NCBI RefSeq assembly: GCF_046557915.1
Contig: NZ_JBHEBG010000001.1
Coordinates: forward strand, 682,001-746,000
Reading direction: 5' to 3'
DNA: 64,000 nt
Origin: JBHEBG01 sp046557915
Lineage (GTDB): Bacteria > Bacteroidota > Bacteroidia > Flavobacteriales > Flavobacteriaceae
The stretch's first letter is position 1. Each line of letters starts with the position of its first letter. The notes beneath the pieces are model-generated. The model was not told the DNA's origin and ran no database searches. It worked only from the letters and a program-made list of their open reading frames with translations. The translations under genes were made by a program, and so were the position numbers. Positions 35,230 to 43,471 of this stretch are shown one piece after another.

Positions 35230-37638
35230 TTACATTTTTACAATGATGAATTCAGACCTTCTGTTTTGTTCGTGTTGTTTACGGTTGCAGCGAATACTAC
35301 CGTCACAGCCATTAAGTAGTCTTTCCTCTCCATATCCTATGGCGCTTTCTATGCGGTCCGGGGCTATTCCTTTGGAGATTAGATAATCTTTAGAAGATTT
35401 GGCCCTGTTATTAGAGAGATACTTGTTATAAGCTCGCGAACCAATGGCATCGGTATGCGATTCAATTTTGATGACCATCTTGGGATATTCGTTCATCACT
35501 TCAACCAGTTTATCCAATTCCTCAGCGGCATCTTTTCTGATATGCGACCTATCAAAGTTAAAGTTGATCATGTTGGTCTTAAGTTTTTTGATGCCTTCTT
35601 CGATAACGATCAATTCCTTCAACTTTTTCATGGAAACTTCCACGTTTACCAATTCGTTTTCTTTTGTAACAATGGTTTGCTCATCATCAAAGAACTGGCC
35701 ACGGGTCGTTTTTACGGTATATTTTGTGGTACTGTCCAAATCTTCAAAGACAAAACTTCCGTCCTGTCCTGTAATGGTTTCTTTTAGTTTGATATTGTTC
35801 TCATCCAATAGGGTCACCAAAGCTTCTGGCATTATACTGCCGGTAATAAGCTCGGTAACGACTCCTGCAATCGCATTCTGGTTTTCAATCGTCTCCTCAA
35901 CAATAAGGCGTTTAAACGAGTAGATATCATCATCGCCCTTACCACCTCTTCTATTAGAGGCAAAAAAGCCTTTGTTGGTCTCCTCGTCCATAATGAACGA
36001 AAAGTCATCCTTACTACTATTTATGGGCTTACCAACGTTTTTCACTTCTTTAAACCCTTCCGTTTCATCAAAAGCAACCTCAAAGATATCCAAACCACCA
36101 AGGCCTTCATGACCGTTAGAGGAGAAATAGAGTTTTTTGTCATTTATAAACGGGAACATCTCTTTTTGCTCCGTATTTATCTCGGGGCCCAAATTTCTTG
36201 GCTCGGAGAAATTTCCGTTACCCAGTACGTCCACTACAAAGATATCCGTGGCACCTATACTTCCTGGCATATCCGAAACGAAGTATAATTTTTTGCCATC
36301 TGCACTCAATGCAGGGTGACCGGTGGAATAGTTGTTACTGTTGAAAGATACCTCAACGGCCTCTGTCCATTCGCCGTCTACTTTGGTAGAGGTGTATATC
36401 TTAAGGTGGTTTACCCCATTTTTATCGCGCCTTAGTTTTTTGCCGTAATTGTTCCTTGTGAAATACATTACGGAATTGTCGGCGGAAAAGGTTACTGAGG
36501 CTTCGTGATATTTTGTGTTGATTTTTTTCGAAAATTTAATGGCATTTTTAACCTCTTGGGACTCTTCGTTTATCTTGGCCACATATAGGTCTAAATACGG
36601 TTGATCATTCCATTTATACCGACGGGTACTAAAAAAGGAAGAATCCTTGGCAGAAGCATATACCATTTTATTGTCTTGGTAGAAAGTTGGGGAAAAATCT
36701 GAATACTCGGTGTTAATCGCCAAGTTCTTTATTTCAACTTCTTCTTTGGAATCCAGGATTTTGTCTAACACCGATTCGTTGCGCGAAGCAGAGATACGCC
36801 TACGCGGCCTTTTGGCGCCTTCTTTCTCTAGTTTTTTATCGTATAAACGCATTAGTCGCTTAGCCCTACCGTATTTTCCTGTACCTTTTAAGGAATGCGA
36901 GTATTTAAAGATGTTGTCCGCGGACATTTCCTCTCTGTAATCCTCATATAGTATGTTGTACCAATAATAGGCTTTTTCCATATTGGTATTAAAATAATGT
37001 GCGTCGCCGGCCTTCTGGATAATCTCAAAAGAGTAGTTGGATTTGTCCTTGCCTAAGGCTTCTTCATAAAGTTCCGCAGCTTCGGCATACCACATTTTGT
37101 TAAAATATTGGTCGGCCTTTTGTATAAGTTTACTTCTATTTGGGTTTTTCTTCCCAAAGATTTTTTTGACCTTTAATTTTTCTGGTTTAACATCTTTTTC
37201 AGGGCCTTTCTGCAATTGGATTTTTTCTAAAGGGTTGGCAACATTAAGAATCCAAACCTGCTCGGAATAGCGATTGTTTAAATTGGAAACCGCTGCCGTT
37301 TTGGCCTCGTTCAAAGAGGAATGTTTTTCTAAGTACACGTAATTAAGGCCGTTTTGTGGGTTGCTGATATAGCCTGCATCAAAACCTTTTTTAAGCAATT
37401 TACGGACGGTTCTTTTTGCATTGTCCAAATTACCAAAGACGGCAGAAATTATATAATTTCCGTTGGACACTCCTTTTAAACTTTTTATAGTCCGGCTTTT
37501 AATGGTGTTTGCAGTCTTGTCGGTTAATACATCCGATACAACGGATGATGACATCTCTTCGGAATATGGACTATTGAAATCTTCCGCGTGGATTGCCCAG
37601 CATAAACAGAAGATGAGTACAGCAATGAGGTTTTTCAT
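35230..37638 (-). CDS. OmpA-family protein with SPOR-like, TPR-like, WD40-like and carboxypeptidase-regulatory domains
   Basis: Seen: 802 residues with a signal peptide (about 1-17, CLCWAIHAED). A SPOR-like domain lies at about 55-137 (NGNYIISAVF, YVYLEKHSS, QVWILNV). TPR-like helices cover about 170-270 (AEAAELYEEALGKD, YWYNILYEDYREEMS) and a PD40/WD40-like propeller about 300-560 (HPALSADGKKLYFVSDMPG, LYFSSNGHEGLGGLDIFEV). A carboxypeptidase-regulatory beta-sandwich lies at about 595-680 (VVTELITGSIMPEALVTLL). The OmpA peptidoglycan-binding domain is at about 690-802 (NFDRSHIRKDAAEELDKL, SHTDAIGS). Known: the TPR-PD40-CRD-OmpA order is that of PorE-like T9SS proteins that tie the machine to peptidoglycan. 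Here a SPOR-like domain is added, homologous to those in the PorP/SprF protein at 10792-12960. No PorP/SprF gene is adjacent. Confidence 0.92.
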   Translation of the reverse strand: MKNLIAVLIFCLCWAIHAEDFNSPYSEEMSSSVVSDVLTDKTANTIKSRTIKSLKGVSNGNYIISAVFGNLDNAKRTVRKLLKKGFDAGYISNPQNGLNYVYLEKHSSLNEAKTAAVSNLNNRYSEQVWILNVANPLEKIQLQKGPEKDVKPEKLKVKKIFGKKNPNRSKLIQKADQYFNKMWYAEAAELYEEALGKDKSNYSFEIIQKAGDAHYFNTNMEKAYYWYNILYEDYREEMSADNIFKYSHSLKGTGKYGRAKRLMRLYDKKLEKEGAKRPRRRISASRNESVLDKILDSKEEVEIKNLAINTEYSDFSPTFYQDNKMVYASAKDSSFFSTRRYKWNDQPYLDLYVAKINEESQEVKNAIKFSKKINTKYHEASVTFSADNSVMYFTRNNYGKKLRRDKNGVNHLKIYTSTKVDGEWTEAVEVSFNSNNYSTGHPALSADGKKLYFVSDMPGSIGATDIFVVDVLGNGNFSEPRNLGPEINTEQKEMFPFINDKKLYFSSNGHEGLGGLDIFEVAFDETEGFKEVKNVGKPINSSKDDFSFIMDEETNKGFFASNRRGGKGDDDIYSFKRLIVEETIENQNAIAGVVTELITGSIMPEALVTLLDENNIKLKETITGQDGSFVFEDLDSTTKYTVKTTRGQFFDDEQTIVTKENELVNVEVSMKKLKELIVIEEGIKKLKTNMINFNFDRSHIRKDAAEELDKLVEVMNEYPKMVIKIESHTDAIGSRAYNKYLSNNRAKSSKDYLISKGIAPDRIESAIGYGEERLLNGCDGSIRCNRKQHEQNRRSEFIIVKM

Positions 37639-37729
37639 GAATTATTTGGGCCAAACAAGAGATAGCTCTTAGATTGGCATCATTATAGGTTAGTGATCAT
37701 TTAATGAAAACTATTTCTAGCCTGAATAC

Positions 37730-37756
37730 CAAATTTAACAGTTCTTAAACCAGCAA
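37730..37756 (-). promoter_or_regulatory. Promoter of the OmpA-family gene (TTG / TAAATTTG)
   Basis: On the minus strand TTG (37756-37754) is followed after 16 bp by TAAATTTG (37737-37730), an exact -7 box with a slightly short spacer. It predicts a leader of about 85 nt before the ATG at 37638. Confidence 0.5.
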
Positions 37757-37921
37757 CTTAAATTTTGTTGTGAAAGGGCTTTTTTTTGTCGCGTACATCG
37801 GATTTATGTGCGTTATATCTTGGGTAAAATGAAAAAATAAGTTCTATTTGGCTAGAGGTCAGCATCTTTTTAAGGTATAGCCTGTAGGCAACAAGAGCAA
37901 GACCAATTGGTATAAAAAGAC

Positions 37922-37951
37922 ACAAAAAAACACCCTAAAAAAGGGTGTTTC
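37922..37951 (-). terminator. Terminator of tatA
   Basis: On the minus strand AACACCCT-TTTTT-AGGGTGTT is followed by TTTTTTTG, 23 bp after the tatA stop codon. Confidence 0.88.
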
Positions 37952-37973
37952 TATAAAGTTTGATGAAAGGCTT

Positions 37974-38159
37974 TTAGTCTTCCTTCTTTTCCTCTAGTTT
38001 TTCGTCTTCTTTGGAAGCATCTTTGAATTCTTTTATGCCACTGCCAAGGCCTCGCATAAGTTCCGGAATTTTTTTCCCTCCAAAAAGTAAAAGAACAACC
38101 ATTACTACAATGGCTATTTGCCAAGGTCCAATCGCTAAAAATGTATGTAAAGATATCAT
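37974..38159 (-). CDS. tatA: Twin-arginine translocase subunit TatA
   Basis: Pore-forming subunit for Tat export of folded proteins. Seen: 61 residues. One N-terminal membrane helix covers about 9-26 (GPWQIAIVVMVVLLLFGG), followed by the hinge and amphipathic helix motif FGGKKIPELMRGLGSGIKEFK and an acidic-basic tail (KEDEKLEEKKED). Size and motif fit TatA/TatE rather than TatB. It is a single-gene transcript with its own -7 box and terminator; tatC is not in the window. It is divergent from the M23 peptidase gene. Confidence 0.95.
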   Translation of the reverse strand: MISLHTFLAIGPWQIAIVVMVVLLLFGGKKIPELMRGLGSGIKEFKDASKEDEKLEEKKED

Positions 38160-38176
38160 GGTAATTGATTTATAGG

Positions 38177-38184
38177 CAAATGTA
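38177..38184 (-). promoter_or_regulatory. Promoter -7 box (TACATTTG) of tatA
   Basis: Exact TAnnTTTG on the minus strand, 17 bases before the tatA ATG. No clear -33 TTG. Confidence 0.5.
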
Positions 38185-38341
38185 CTAAAAAACTTGCTAG
38201 TATATTGTTAATAATAACGCCTTGGGCAGGTTTTAATTGTATTCGCCCACAAATCTGTTTTTGGCCTACAAAACGGATACTTTGGTTTTTTGAAAATGCT
38301 ATAATTTTTATAAGAACCAAGGCTAAATACATTACTTACCA

Positions 38342-38349
38342 TATATTTG
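38342..38349 (+). promoter_or_regulatory. Promoter -7 box (TATATTTG) directly before the M23 peptidase start
   Basis: Exact TAnnTTTG only five bases before the ATG at 38355. If used, the mRNA would start at or beside the ATG (leaderless). It also argues against the longer frame that opens at 38205. Confidence 0.45.
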
Positions 38350-38354
38350 TTACC

Positions 38355-39224
38355 ATGGCCAAGAAAGAGCAAAAAAGAAAAGAAATTAAAAGAAAACTGC
38401 TTCATAAGTATAGGCTGGTCATACTTAATGAGAGCACCTTTGAGGAAAAAATATCGTTTAAACTTAGCAGGCTTAACGTCTTTGTAACAGGATCCCTTTT
38501 AATTATTGGCTTGATAGGTTTTACAACTTTGCTGATTGCATTTACACCTTTACGCGAATACATTCCCGGGTATTCGTCGACCAAATTAAAACGCCAGGCC
38601 ACGGAACTTACCTATAAAACGGACTCTTTAGTCCGTGTCTTAAACTATACCAATCGGTATTTGGATAATATCAGGCTAGTTTTAAAAGGCGATATAGAGA
38701 ATAACCAAATCAACAGGGACTCCTTGTTTGAGCAGTTTAAACTAGATCCGTCCAAAATAGACCTAACACCTATTAGGGAAGATTCCATGCTTAGGGCCGA
38801 AGTGGCTTTGGAAGATAAATATAACTTGTTCGAAAGTAACAAAGGCGGTGGCAATCTAGTATTGTTCTCTCCTGTTAGCGGCACAATAACCCAAGGATTT
38901 GATGCAGAAAAAAAACATTTTGGCGTAGATGTGGTAGCGCCAAAGGATACGCCTGTAAAAGCAGTGGCGGATGGCACCATAATATTTGCCGAATGGACCA
39001 CGGAAACAGGGTACGTTGTTGTAATGGAACATACAGAAGGACTGCTTTCCGTCTATAAACACAACGGTTCTTTAAATAAAGGGCAAGGAGATATTGTAAG
39101 GACCGGAGAGGTAATTGCATCCATTGGCAATACCGGGGAATTAACCACAGGTCCTCACCTTCACTTTGAGCTTTGGAACGATGGCAGTCCGGTAGATCCG
39201 TCGGATTATATCGATTTTAAATAG
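38355..39224 (+). CDS. M23 family metallopeptidase (LytM-type)
   Basis: Probable peptidoglycan endopeptidase or regulator of amidases at the inner membrane. Seen: 289 residues from ATG 38355. A basic cytoplasmic N-terminus (MAKKEQKRKEIKRKLLHKYR) precedes one membrane helix (about 36-58) and a short coiled coil. The LytM domain (about 175-285) has the zinc-binding HFGVD and HLHFELW motifs. All LytM metal ligands appear present, so it is likely active. Start choice: the frame extends 50 codons upstream to 38205, but that stretch looks non-coding and a promoter box lies inside it. MAKKEQK matches the usual N-terminus of this family. GH3 follows 7 bp later, so they are probably one transcript. 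Confidence 0.93.
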   Translation: MAKKEQKRKEIKRKLLHKYRLVILNESTFEEKISFKLSRLNVFVTGSLLIIGLIGFTTLLIAFTPLREYIPGYSSTKLKRQATELTYKTDSLVRVLNYTNRYLDNIRLVLKGDIENNQINRDSLFEQFKLDPSKIDLTPIREDSMLRAEVALEDKYNLFESNKGGGNLVLFSPVSGTITQGFDAEKKHFGVDVVAPKDTPVKAVADGTIIFAEWTTETGYVVVMEHTEGLLSVYKHNGSLNKGQGDIVRTGEVIASIGNTGELTTGPHLHFELWNDGSPVDPSDYIDFK

Positions 39225-39231
39225 AAAAAAT

Positions 39232-40728
39232 ATGTCCTTAAAATCGTTCGCTGCAAAATTATTTGCCAAAAGAATAGCACAACAAACGGCCAAATGGGCA
39301 AACAATCCTATTGAAACCCAAGAAACGGTCTTTAAACATCTGATTGCCTCCGCCAAGGATACAAAGTTCGGAAAAGACCACGGGTTTGAAAAGATAAACT
39401 CCCATACAGATTTTGTTGCCCAGATTCCCATTAGGGATTATGAGGATTTAAAGGGCTATATAGAGGAAGTTATAACGGGTAGGCCCAATGTACTTTGGCC
39501 GGGGAAACCCAGGTATTTTGCAAAGACCTCGGGTACCACATCAGGAGCCAAGTACATCCCAATTACAGGCGAATCCATTAAGTGTCAGGTAAATGCCTCC
39601 AGAAATGCTATACTCAACTACATACACCATACCGGAAACACCCATTTTGTTAATGGTAAGATGATCTTTTTGCAAGGCAGTCCGGAAATGCAAGAAAAAA
39701 ACGGCATAAAACTGGGCAGACTATCCGGAATATCTGCGCATTACGTACCCAACTATCTTCAAAAAAATAGATTGCCCAGTTGGGAGACCAACTGCATAGC
39801 GGATTGGGAAACAAAAGTCGATGAGATTGTTAGAGAGACGGAAAATGAAGACATGACCGTTATTGCTGGCATTCCATCTTGGGTACAAATGTATTTTGAA
39901 AAGTTAAATGCAAAGACCCATAAAAAAGTAGGCGATCTTTTTAAAAATTTCCAATTGTTTATTTATGGAGGGGTAAACTATGAACCCTATAGGGCCAAGT
40001 TCGAAAACCTTATTGGTAGAAGGGTAGATAGCATAGAGCTGTTTCCTGCAAGCGAAGGTTTTTTTGCCTATCAATATTCACAAAAGGAAAAGGGCATGCT
40101 GCTTTTGCTAGATTCGGGCATTTTTTATGAATTTGTTAAGGCATCGGAATTCCATGAGGAAAACGCCAAGCGGATTACAATAAAAGATGTAGAGATTGGA
40201 GTAAATTATGTAATGATCATTTCTACAAATGCTGGACTATGGGGATACAATCTTGGAGATACCGTTCAGTTTATTTCGCTTAAACCCTATAAAATAATAG
40301 TGTCGGGCCGAATAAAACATTTTATCTCAGCCTTTGGCGAACACGTTATTGCCAAAGAGGTAGAGGAAGCCATGAAATTGGCCATGGACCAAACGGGCGC
40401 CTCGGTAAACGAATTTACCGTAGCTCCAGAAATTACCCCAAAAAATGAAGAACTTCCATACCACGAGTGGCTTATAGAGTTTGAAACAATGCCATCGGAC
40501 ATGCATAATTTTATTGAAATACTGGATAATGAACTGCAGCGACAAAACAGCTATTATTATGACCTTATTAAAGGAAAGATTCTTCAGCGTTTAAAAGTAA
40601 CAAAAGTAAGGCATGGAGGGTTCAATAGTTATATGGCATCCATAGGAAAATTGGGAGGGCAGAACAAGGTACAACGCTTATCCAACGATAGAAAAGTGGC
40701 CAACGCTCTACAGCCCTATAAAAAATAA
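39232..40728 (+). CDS. GH3 auxin-responsive promoter family protein (acyl-acid amido synthetase-like)
   Basis: Seen: 498 residues with the GH3-type adenylating-enzyme motifs. These are FAKTSGTTSGAKYIPIT at about 97-113 (phosphate loop), FIYGGVNYEPYR near 243, LFPASEGFFAYQ near 267 and VSGRIKHFISAFGEHV near 357. Known: plant GH3 enzymes adenylate carboxylic acids and couple them to amino acids. Bacterial homologues are common in Bacteroidota, but their substrates are unknown. It sits 7 bp after the M23 peptidase gene and ends before the promoter of the DUF6909-like gene. The adenylating function is inferred from motifs; an auxin substrate is not implied. Confidence 0.92.
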   Translation: MSLKSFAAKLFAKRIAQQTAKWANNPIETQETVFKHLIASAKDTKFGKDHGFEKINSHTDFVAQIPIRDYEDLKGYIEEVITGRPNVLWPGKPRYFAKTSGTTSGAKYIPITGESIKCQVNASRNAILNYIHHTGNTHFVNGKMIFLQGSPEMQEKNGIKLGRLSGISAHYVPNYLQKNRLPSWETNCIADWETKVDEIVRETENEDMTVIAGIPSWVQMYFEKLNAKTHKKVGDLFKNFQLFIYGGVNYEPYRAKFENLIGRRVDSIELFPASEGFFAYQYSQKEKGMLLLLDSGIFYEFVKASEFHEENAKRITIKDVEIGVNYVMIISTNAGLWGYNLGDTVQFISLKPYKIIVSGRIKHFISAFGEHVIAKEVEEAMKLAMDQTGASVNEFTVAPEITPKNEELPYHEWLIEFETMPSDMHNFIEILDNELQRQNSYYYDLIKGKILQRLKVTKVRHGGFNSYMASIGKLGGQNKVQRLSNDRKVANALQPYKK

Positions 40729-40759
40729 GGCTTCCAAACCATATCATAAATTTAAATTG

Positions 40760-40767
40760 TAATTTTG
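40760..40767 (+). promoter_or_regulatory. Promoter -7 box (TAATTTTG) before the DUF6909-like gene and polysaccharide operon
   Basis: Exact TAnnTTTG, 14 bases before the ATG at 40782. Because the next genes follow with gaps of 2 bp or overlaps, this may drive the first part of the polysaccharide cluster. No clear -33 TTG. Confidence 0.5.
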
Positions 40768-40781
40768 CACGAAATCCTTTT

Positions 40782-42467
40782 ATGGGCAAAGTAAAAAACA
40801 CGACTAGGGCACAAGAATCTACCAATGCCATTGAGCGTTTATATATTACCATGCGCCATCTGTTCAATAGAGGCTTTTACAAGCCCTCTGGCGTATCTGG
40901 CGAGGCTTTAAGAAATGCTTTATTGCTGCTTAGGCCCGAAATTTATGGTTCCATTGCCGAGGAGAAAGCAGAATTGAATGGACTGGTCTACGTGCTGGAA
41001 CGTTTACCGGAAGGCATAGAGCAATGCAGGTTTATAAACCTTACCTCCGATGAAGGTTATGGGACATCACACTTTAAACCAATAATTCCACCAAAAAGAA
41101 GAAGAAATTGCTATAGGATAGACCATGAACAGATGAATATTGAGATTACCCGTGGGCGGTCCGATATTTATGACATCCTAACACACCTTACCTTTTTGTT
41201 TATCGAATCCCAAAAAATTTGCAAACGTGTACTTATTGAAGATACGGATAAGACCATTCGGGATTGGGACAAGTTAGAGGCTGCGGTAAAGAAAACCAAG
41301 CTTACCCAAGCAGAAAAGGAAGTGGCCCTAATACATGTGGCCAATATTTTAGGACGGTCATTCACAGATGTCCGGGAGGTTTATGAGCAGTTTTCTACCC
41401 AACGTAACCCAGAACGTTTTCTAAAGATTGTTTATTGGCTGGGTAAATTGGCAATAGAAGAAGAGACAACTGGAGAAAAAAGAGCCATTACTTTTGGGGT
41501 TCTTTTGCGCGAGCGACTAGGACATCATATCCATGGAGAACGATGGGCCAATACCATAAAGGAGGTACTGACAAAAAACGAATTATTGCAAAGACCCATA
41601 CACATCATAAGCGCCAATATGCACAGCGTTATGAACTCCTTGTTTGCAAGAAAGGCCTTGGCAAAGGAATTTCCGGATAAAGATTCTTTGGAAATCTATG
41701 AGGCCTTGAGCTCTTCTAAAAATGAGGCCCTGCGAGAGAAGGTGATAAACATGGCCAAAAAAAATGGGATGATATCCATTGCGGATGTATCGGGTACCAA
41801 TATAGACGTGCAAATATTCGATATGGCAAAATTAGGTCAGGACGCTTGCTGCTATGATCTTCCCAAAGGAATCCCCGAAGATGAAAAACCCGTTATATTT
41901 GTAATGGACTATGCTTTTGGAGAGCAAGCCTATGAAACCATAGATGAGTTATTAAAACCGTATAAAATTAAGAAAAAAGAAAAGGTATTAATGGACGTGG
42001 CCTCCATTTCCATTATGGGGAAAGCAGGGATCTTGGAAGGTGGGAAAGGCGATTTAATGATACCTTCGGCGCATTTGTTTGAGGGAACAGCGGATAATTA
42101 CCCTTTTAAAAATGAACTTTGTGCTAAGGATTTTGAAGGATATGGCCTAAAAGTATTGGAAGGAACCATGGTGACCGTTTTGGGAACCTCACTTCAGAAC
42201 AAGGATATACTCAAATTTTTCCATGAGTCTACCTGGAATGCCATAGGATTGGAAATGGAAGGTGTGCATTATCAAAAGGCCATACAGTCTGCCTCCAAGA
42301 TTAGAAAAAGCATTCGCGAGGATGTTAAGGTTAGATATGCATATTATGCCTCGGACAACCCTTTGGAAACGGGCAGTACCTTGGCGTCCGGAGGATTGGG
42401 CACCACAGGGGTAAAACCAACATACTTAATTACGGATAAGATTTTAGAACAGATATTCAACACATAA
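40782..42467 (+). CDS. DUF6909-like protein with nucleoside-phosphorylase-like C-terminal half
   Basis: Seen: 561 soluble residues. The N-terminal half is helical (RAQESTNAIERLYITMRHLF, FIESQKICKRVLIEDTDK) and the sequence resembles what I remember as DUF6909 of Flavobacteriaceae. The C-terminal part has, in order, GKAGILEGGKGDLMIPSAH (about 410-428), EGTMVTVLGTS (about 465), GLEMEGVHYQKA (about 489-500) and YYASDNP (about 517-523). The EMEG and SD motifs with an upstream GDLMIP correspond to the order in the PNP/UDP phosphorylase and MTA/SAH nucleosidase fold. Enzymatic activity is inference. It ends 2 bp before the Wzz-like gene, so it heads that transcript, though its link to glycan synthesis is unclear. 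Confidence 0.75.
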   Translation: MGKVKNTTRAQESTNAIERLYITMRHLFNRGFYKPSGVSGEALRNALLLLRPEIYGSIAEEKAELNGLVYVLERLPEGIEQCRFINLTSDEGYGTSHFKPIIPPKRRRNCYRIDHEQMNIEITRGRSDIYDILTHLTFLFIESQKICKRVLIEDTDKTIRDWDKLEAAVKKTKLTQAEKEVALIHVANILGRSFTDVREVYEQFSTQRNPERFLKIVYWLGKLAIEEETTGEKRAITFGVLLRERLGHHIHGERWANTIKEVLTKNELLQRPIHIISANMHSVMNSLFARKALAKEFPDKDSLEIYEALSSSKNEALREKVINMAKKNGMISIADVSGTNIDVQIFDMAKLGQDACCYDLPKGIPEDEKPVIFVMDYAFGEQAYETIDELLKPYKIKKKEKVLMDVASISIMGKAGILEGGKGDLMIPSAHLFEGTADNYPFKNELCAKDFEGYGLKVLEGTMVTVLGTSLQNKDILKFFHESTWNAIGLEMEGVHYQKAIQSASKIRKSIREDVKVRYAYYASDNPLETGSTLASGGLGTTGVKPTYLITDKILEQIFNT

Positions 42468-42469
42468 TT

Positions 42470-43471
42470 ATGGCAGAAAATCAAACAACAAATAATACAT
42501 CTTCCGATGAAATAGATTTGGGTCAACTGTTCCAAATGATAGGGAGAGGTTTTCAAAGGGTCTTCAGGTTTATTTTAAGAGTTTTCCTATATCTGAAAAA
42601 AAACGTTTTTGTTTTGGTAGGTCTCGCGGCAATCGGAATAGCCCTGGGAGTTGCCCTCAATCAAATAGTAGAGAAAAGGCTTAAAACAGAAGTGATTGTT
42701 AAACCAAATTTGGAAACTAAAAACTACCTATATGATGTGGTTGATGAGATACAAGCCAATATACGTGCAAAGGACACTTCCTTTTTTAAGGGCGTAGGTA
42801 TTGAAATAATGAACTTCCAAGGATATGAAATAACGATCGAAGCGGCTTCGGAAGCTACCGATAATGCTGATGTTGAGAATGATTTAAAGTACCTGGAGCT
42901 ACTTCAAAAATTTAAAAACGAGGGCTTTGTCTCGGACGTGGTAAGATCTGAGATATTGAATAAAAGCTCGTTAAACCACAGAATTACATTTTATTATAAG
43001 AACAAGAAGATCGGAAGGGACTTTTCCGAGAAGTTGATCACCTATATTAATTCTAACCAATATTTTAACGATTTAATAAAAGTCAATCGTCAAAATGCGG
43101 AGGAGCGAATAAACCAAAATGAAAGTATTGTTGCTCAGATCGATGCGCTTATCTCTCAATATGCCACAAAAATGGCCCAAGAGGATAATATGGAGCAGGG
43201 GACCATTGTTCTTGATAATGAAGAACAATTGGATATCACCGGCCTTTTTAATCTTAAGAATGCTCTAATCAGAGATATAGAACAAAAAAGGTTAGAGCTG
43301 CAAGAACAATTACAACCTATAAGTATCATCAACTTTGGAAACATACAGCCAGTTCAAAAATCTTTTTTTGGCAAACATATTATACTCCTGCCATCCATAC
43401 TCATAGGATTGTTCTTTTTAATTTCCATTCTTAAATACCTCAACAGAAAAGCCAAGGAAATGCATGTATGA
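42470..43471 (+). CDS. Wzz-like polysaccharide chain-length/co-polymerase protein
   Basis: Seen: 333 residues with membrane helices at about 43-62 (NVFVLVGLAAIGIALGVAL) and about 302-321 (IILLPSILIGLFFLISIL). Between them is a periplasmic part with coiled coil (NESIVAQIDALISQYATKM, IRDIEQKRLELQEQL). Two terminal transmembrane helices around a helical periplasmic domain are the Wzz/PCP layout. Known: such proteins set the modal length of Wzy-made polymers. No C-terminal tyrosine kinase domain is present. It stands at the head of the polysaccharide cluster, 2 bp after the DUF6909-like gene, and overlaps rfbB by 8 bp. The Wzz assignment rests on topology and context more than on sequence motifs. 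Confidence 0.7.
   Translation: MAENQTTNNTSSDEIDLGQLFQMIGRGFQRVFRFILRVFLYLKKNVFVLVGLAAIGIALGVALNQIVEKRLKTEVIVKPNLETKNYLYDVVDEIQANIRAKDTSFFKGVGIEIMNFQGYEITIEAASEATDNADVENDLKYLELLQKFKNEGFVSDVVRSEILNKSSLNHRITFYYKNKKIGRDFSEKLITYINSNQYFNDLIKVNRQNAEERINQNESIVAQIDALISQYATKMAQEDNMEQGTIVLDNEEQLDITGLFNLKNALIRDIEQKRLELQEQLQPISIINFGNIQPVQKSFFGKHIILLPSILIGLFFLISILKYLNRKAKEMHV

Larger units (their letters stand above)
37639..37973. other. 335 bp intergenic region between the OmpA-family gene and tatA
   Basis: No supported gene. It contains the OmpA-gene promoter (37730-37756) and the tatA terminator (37922-37951). The rest is A+T-rich without recognisable structure. Confidence 0.6.

Noticed and set aside
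38205..38354. Fifty-codon N-terminal extension of the M23 peptidase
   Set aside because: The translation is unlike coding sequence, and an exact promoter -7 box lies inside it just before the family-typical MAKKEQK start.
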